From positions 1,178,001 to 1,242,000 of the forward strand of contig NZ_AP027364.1 of the NCBI RefSeq assembly GCF_030295975.1: 64,000 bases of DNA, read 5' to 3'. Positions within the stretch are counted from its first letter, which is position 1. Every line of letters starts with the position of its first letter. The notes beneath the pieces are model-generated. The model was not told the DNA's origin. It searched no databases and saw only the letters and a program-made list of their open reading frames with translations. Both the position numbers and the translations under genes were made by a program. This DNA comes from Thalassotalea atypica (GTDB lineage: Bacteria > Pseudomonadota > Gammaproteobacteria > Enterobacterales > Alteromonadaceae). Below, one piece after another: positions 62,666-64,000 of this stretch.

Positions 62666-63345
62666 TCATTAGCCTCAAAATTAATCTGAAAAGATTGTAC
62701 CACAACGGCTTAAAAAGCTAATTGATATTTTAGTCTTAGTTAGAACTCAAAGCATTAGTATTAAGAGCTATTAGACAGATTCAAATCCCTTTGTCACTGC
62801 TTGAAAGTTCGTTGAAAGTTTACATGCCCAGATTCAGTCTTGTCGATTTTATAAACTAGGTACCGTTATTTTGCATCGAAAAAAAGTTTCCAATATTGAA
62901 ATTTTTCTAATTCCTAAAAATTAACGATATGTAAATCATTAGTTACATATAACTTTTATTACTTAATTAGGTGAAAGTTGCTTGTGAACGAAATACAAAC
63001 ACATTGTAATGCTTTTTTGTATTAAGTTAAGTTGTTGTTATTGCGCTGTTTTATTGCTTGTTGGTTTGGTTTGTATATTCGTGAGCCTCTTTTTTTGTTC
63101 GGGTGTTACAACTTTGTGTTCGGTGAGTAGGGTAAAAAGATGTTGCAGTAACATGTAAATTGTTATTACTTTTTGTGAGTTATGTAACAAGAATTGTTAT
63201 AAATGGTGTTGACGATGTAAACGAATTGAGTTTACTATCCTATGCGACAGATCAGGTCATTGACCGATAAATAAAACAAAACAAGGCAAAATAATAGCCT
63301 TGATATTAAAAAACTAAATCACGAAAGTGATCCAGGGAGTATACA
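62666..63345. other. 680-bp intergenic region upstream of the TonB-dependent receptor
   Basis: No ORF supported. A promoter candidate lies at 63209-63238. Several short TGTAAC/GTTACA-like repeats occur around 63140-63200, possibly operator remnants. The 5' UTR would be about 100 nt. Confidence 0.4.
63209..63238 (+). promoter_or_regulatory. Candidate promoter with internal inverted repeat
   Basis: TTGACG (-35, 63209-63214) and TACTAT (-10, 63233-63238) with 18-bp spacing. GTAAAC (63217-63222) and GTTTAC (63230-63235) form a perfect 6-bp inverted repeat between the elements, a likely repressor site. Confidence 0.5.
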
Positions 63346-64000
63346 ATGTATCAAAATAATAAGCTCACTCGAGCTGTTAGGCTTGCTATTGCTGCTGGTG
63401 CTGCTTCAACTGCTTTTGCTATGCCTAGTGCTATGGCCTTTGCTGATGATGCTGCTGCAGAAGAAAGCGTTGAACGAATCCAAGTTACTGGTTCTCGTAT
63501 CAAGCGCCAAGAATTAACTGCTGTAACGCCAATCATCGAAGTTGACGCACAAGAATTCGCTATCTCAGGTAACTTAAACGTTGAGCAAAAGCTTGCTGAA
63601 TTACCTTCTACTCTTCCTTCATTTGGTCCTAGCTCTAACAACCCAGGTGATGGTACAGCGACAGTTAACTTACGTGGTTTAGGTACTTCTCGTACGTTAG
63701 TAATGGTTAATGGCCGTCGTTGGGTTCCTTCTCGCCAAGATGGCGTAGTTGATTTGAACACAATCCCAGCTTCTTTAATTGAAAACGTTGAAATCATCAC
63801 TGGTGGTGCTTCTGCTGTATACGGTTCTGATGCAATCGGTGGTGTTGTTAACTTCAACATGAAAGATGATTTCGAAGGTGTTGAATTCTCAACTCTTTAC
63901 GATATTACAGATGAAGGCGACGCAGAGAAGTTCAACTTCGATATGACTATGGGTGGCAACTTTGCTGATGACCGTGGTAACGCAGTTGTTTACTTAGGTT
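63346..64000 (+). CDS. TonB-dependent outer membrane receptor, N-terminal part
   Basis: The reading frame opens at ATG 63346 and runs past the window edge (218 codons visible). Signal peptide (~1-33, cleaved after AFA), then TonB-box-like ERIQVTGSRI (~44-53) and plug domain (VNLRGLGTSRTLVMVNGRRW, GGASAVYGSDAIGGVVNF). Class resembles carbohydrate or polymer receptors of Alteromonadales. Substrate unknown. Confidence 0.93.
   Translation, partial: MYQNNKLTRAVRLAIAAGAASTAFAMPSAMAFADDAAAEESVERIQVTGSRIKRQELTAVTPIIEVDAQEFAISGNLNVEQKLAELPSTLPSFGPSSNNPGDGTATVNLRGLGTSRTLVMVNGRRWVPSRQDGVVDLNTIPASLIENVEIITGGASAVYGSDAIGGVVNFNMKDDFEGVEFSTLYDITDEGDAEKFNFDMTMGGNFADDRGNAVVYLG

Noticed and set aside
63351-63860. 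169-codon minus-strand frame at the right edge
   Set aside because: It is antisense to the clear TonB-receptor coding sequence, and the translated product has no domain.
1-64000. CRISPR array, tRNA, rRNA, insertion sequence or prophage
   Set aside because: No regularly spaced identical repeats, no cloverleaf with CCA end, no transposase or phage structural genes were found by eye.

Overview
The window looks like the chromosome of a marine gammaproteobacterium of the order Alteromonadales, most probably a Colwelliaceae member (Colwellia/Thalassotalea-like). This is an inference from AT-rich DNA, the gene families (DUF3019, DUF3014, long PstC/PstA, MipA beside a two-component system, a large TonB-dependent receptor) and gene order (pspF-sapABCDF / pspABC / ycjXF / phhAB-tyrR / fah-maiA). 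I see no rRNA or tRNA genes, insertion sequences, prophage or CRISPR array.

Layout. 0-5 kb: the 3' end of a phosphate-binding protein (PstS-like), then on the minus strand the polyphosphate pair ppk-ppx, a GcvR-like ACT protein and a PilZ protein. 5-11 kb (minus strand): the translational ABC-F factor EttA, an MFS carrier, a propeller-only relative of S9 peptidases, a small orphan protein and an EF-hand protein. 11-14.5 kb: a GlrK/QseG/GlrR-type sigma-54 two-component operon. 14.9-20 kb: nine short genes, all on the plus strand, separated by spacers that carry imperfect inverted repeats resembling integron attC sites. No integrase is visible, so this looks like a decayed or integrase-less cassette cluster, and it is the most unusual part of the window. 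20-28 kb: an HDOD protein, a LysR regulator, a MipA/OmpV-DUF3019-response regulator-kinase operon, a tandem solute-binding-domain protein and a CBS protein. 28.5-38 kb: an aldehyde dehydrogenase behind a near-perfect operator palindrome, then a Pho-box-controlled pstC-pstA-pstB-phoU operon and a DUF47/Pit phosphate transporter pair. 38-41.5 kb: OxyR and an ECF sigma factor module with a membrane protein and a secreted coiled-coil protein.

41.5-52 kb is an envelope-stress block: pspF-sapABCDF on the minus strand and divergent pspABC then ycjXF on the plus strand, in the enterobacterial arrangement. 52-57 kb is an aromatic amino acid catabolism block (phhA, phhB, tyrR, fahA, maiA) with a good TyrR box before phhA. 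57-64 kb holds a DUF3014 protein, an acyltransferase, the 4.5S SRP RNA gene, a PilZ protein convergent with a ComFB-family protein, tryptophan 2,3-dioxygenase, PriC, a TSUP permease and the 5' end of a TonB-dependent receptor.

Functional threads: phosphate (PstS, Ppk/Ppx, PstCAB-PhoU, Pit), aromatic amino acids (PhhAB, TyrR, Fah, MaiA, KynA), envelope stress (Psp, Sap, ECF module, MipA operon) and probable c-di-GMP sensing (two PilZ proteins and ComFB).
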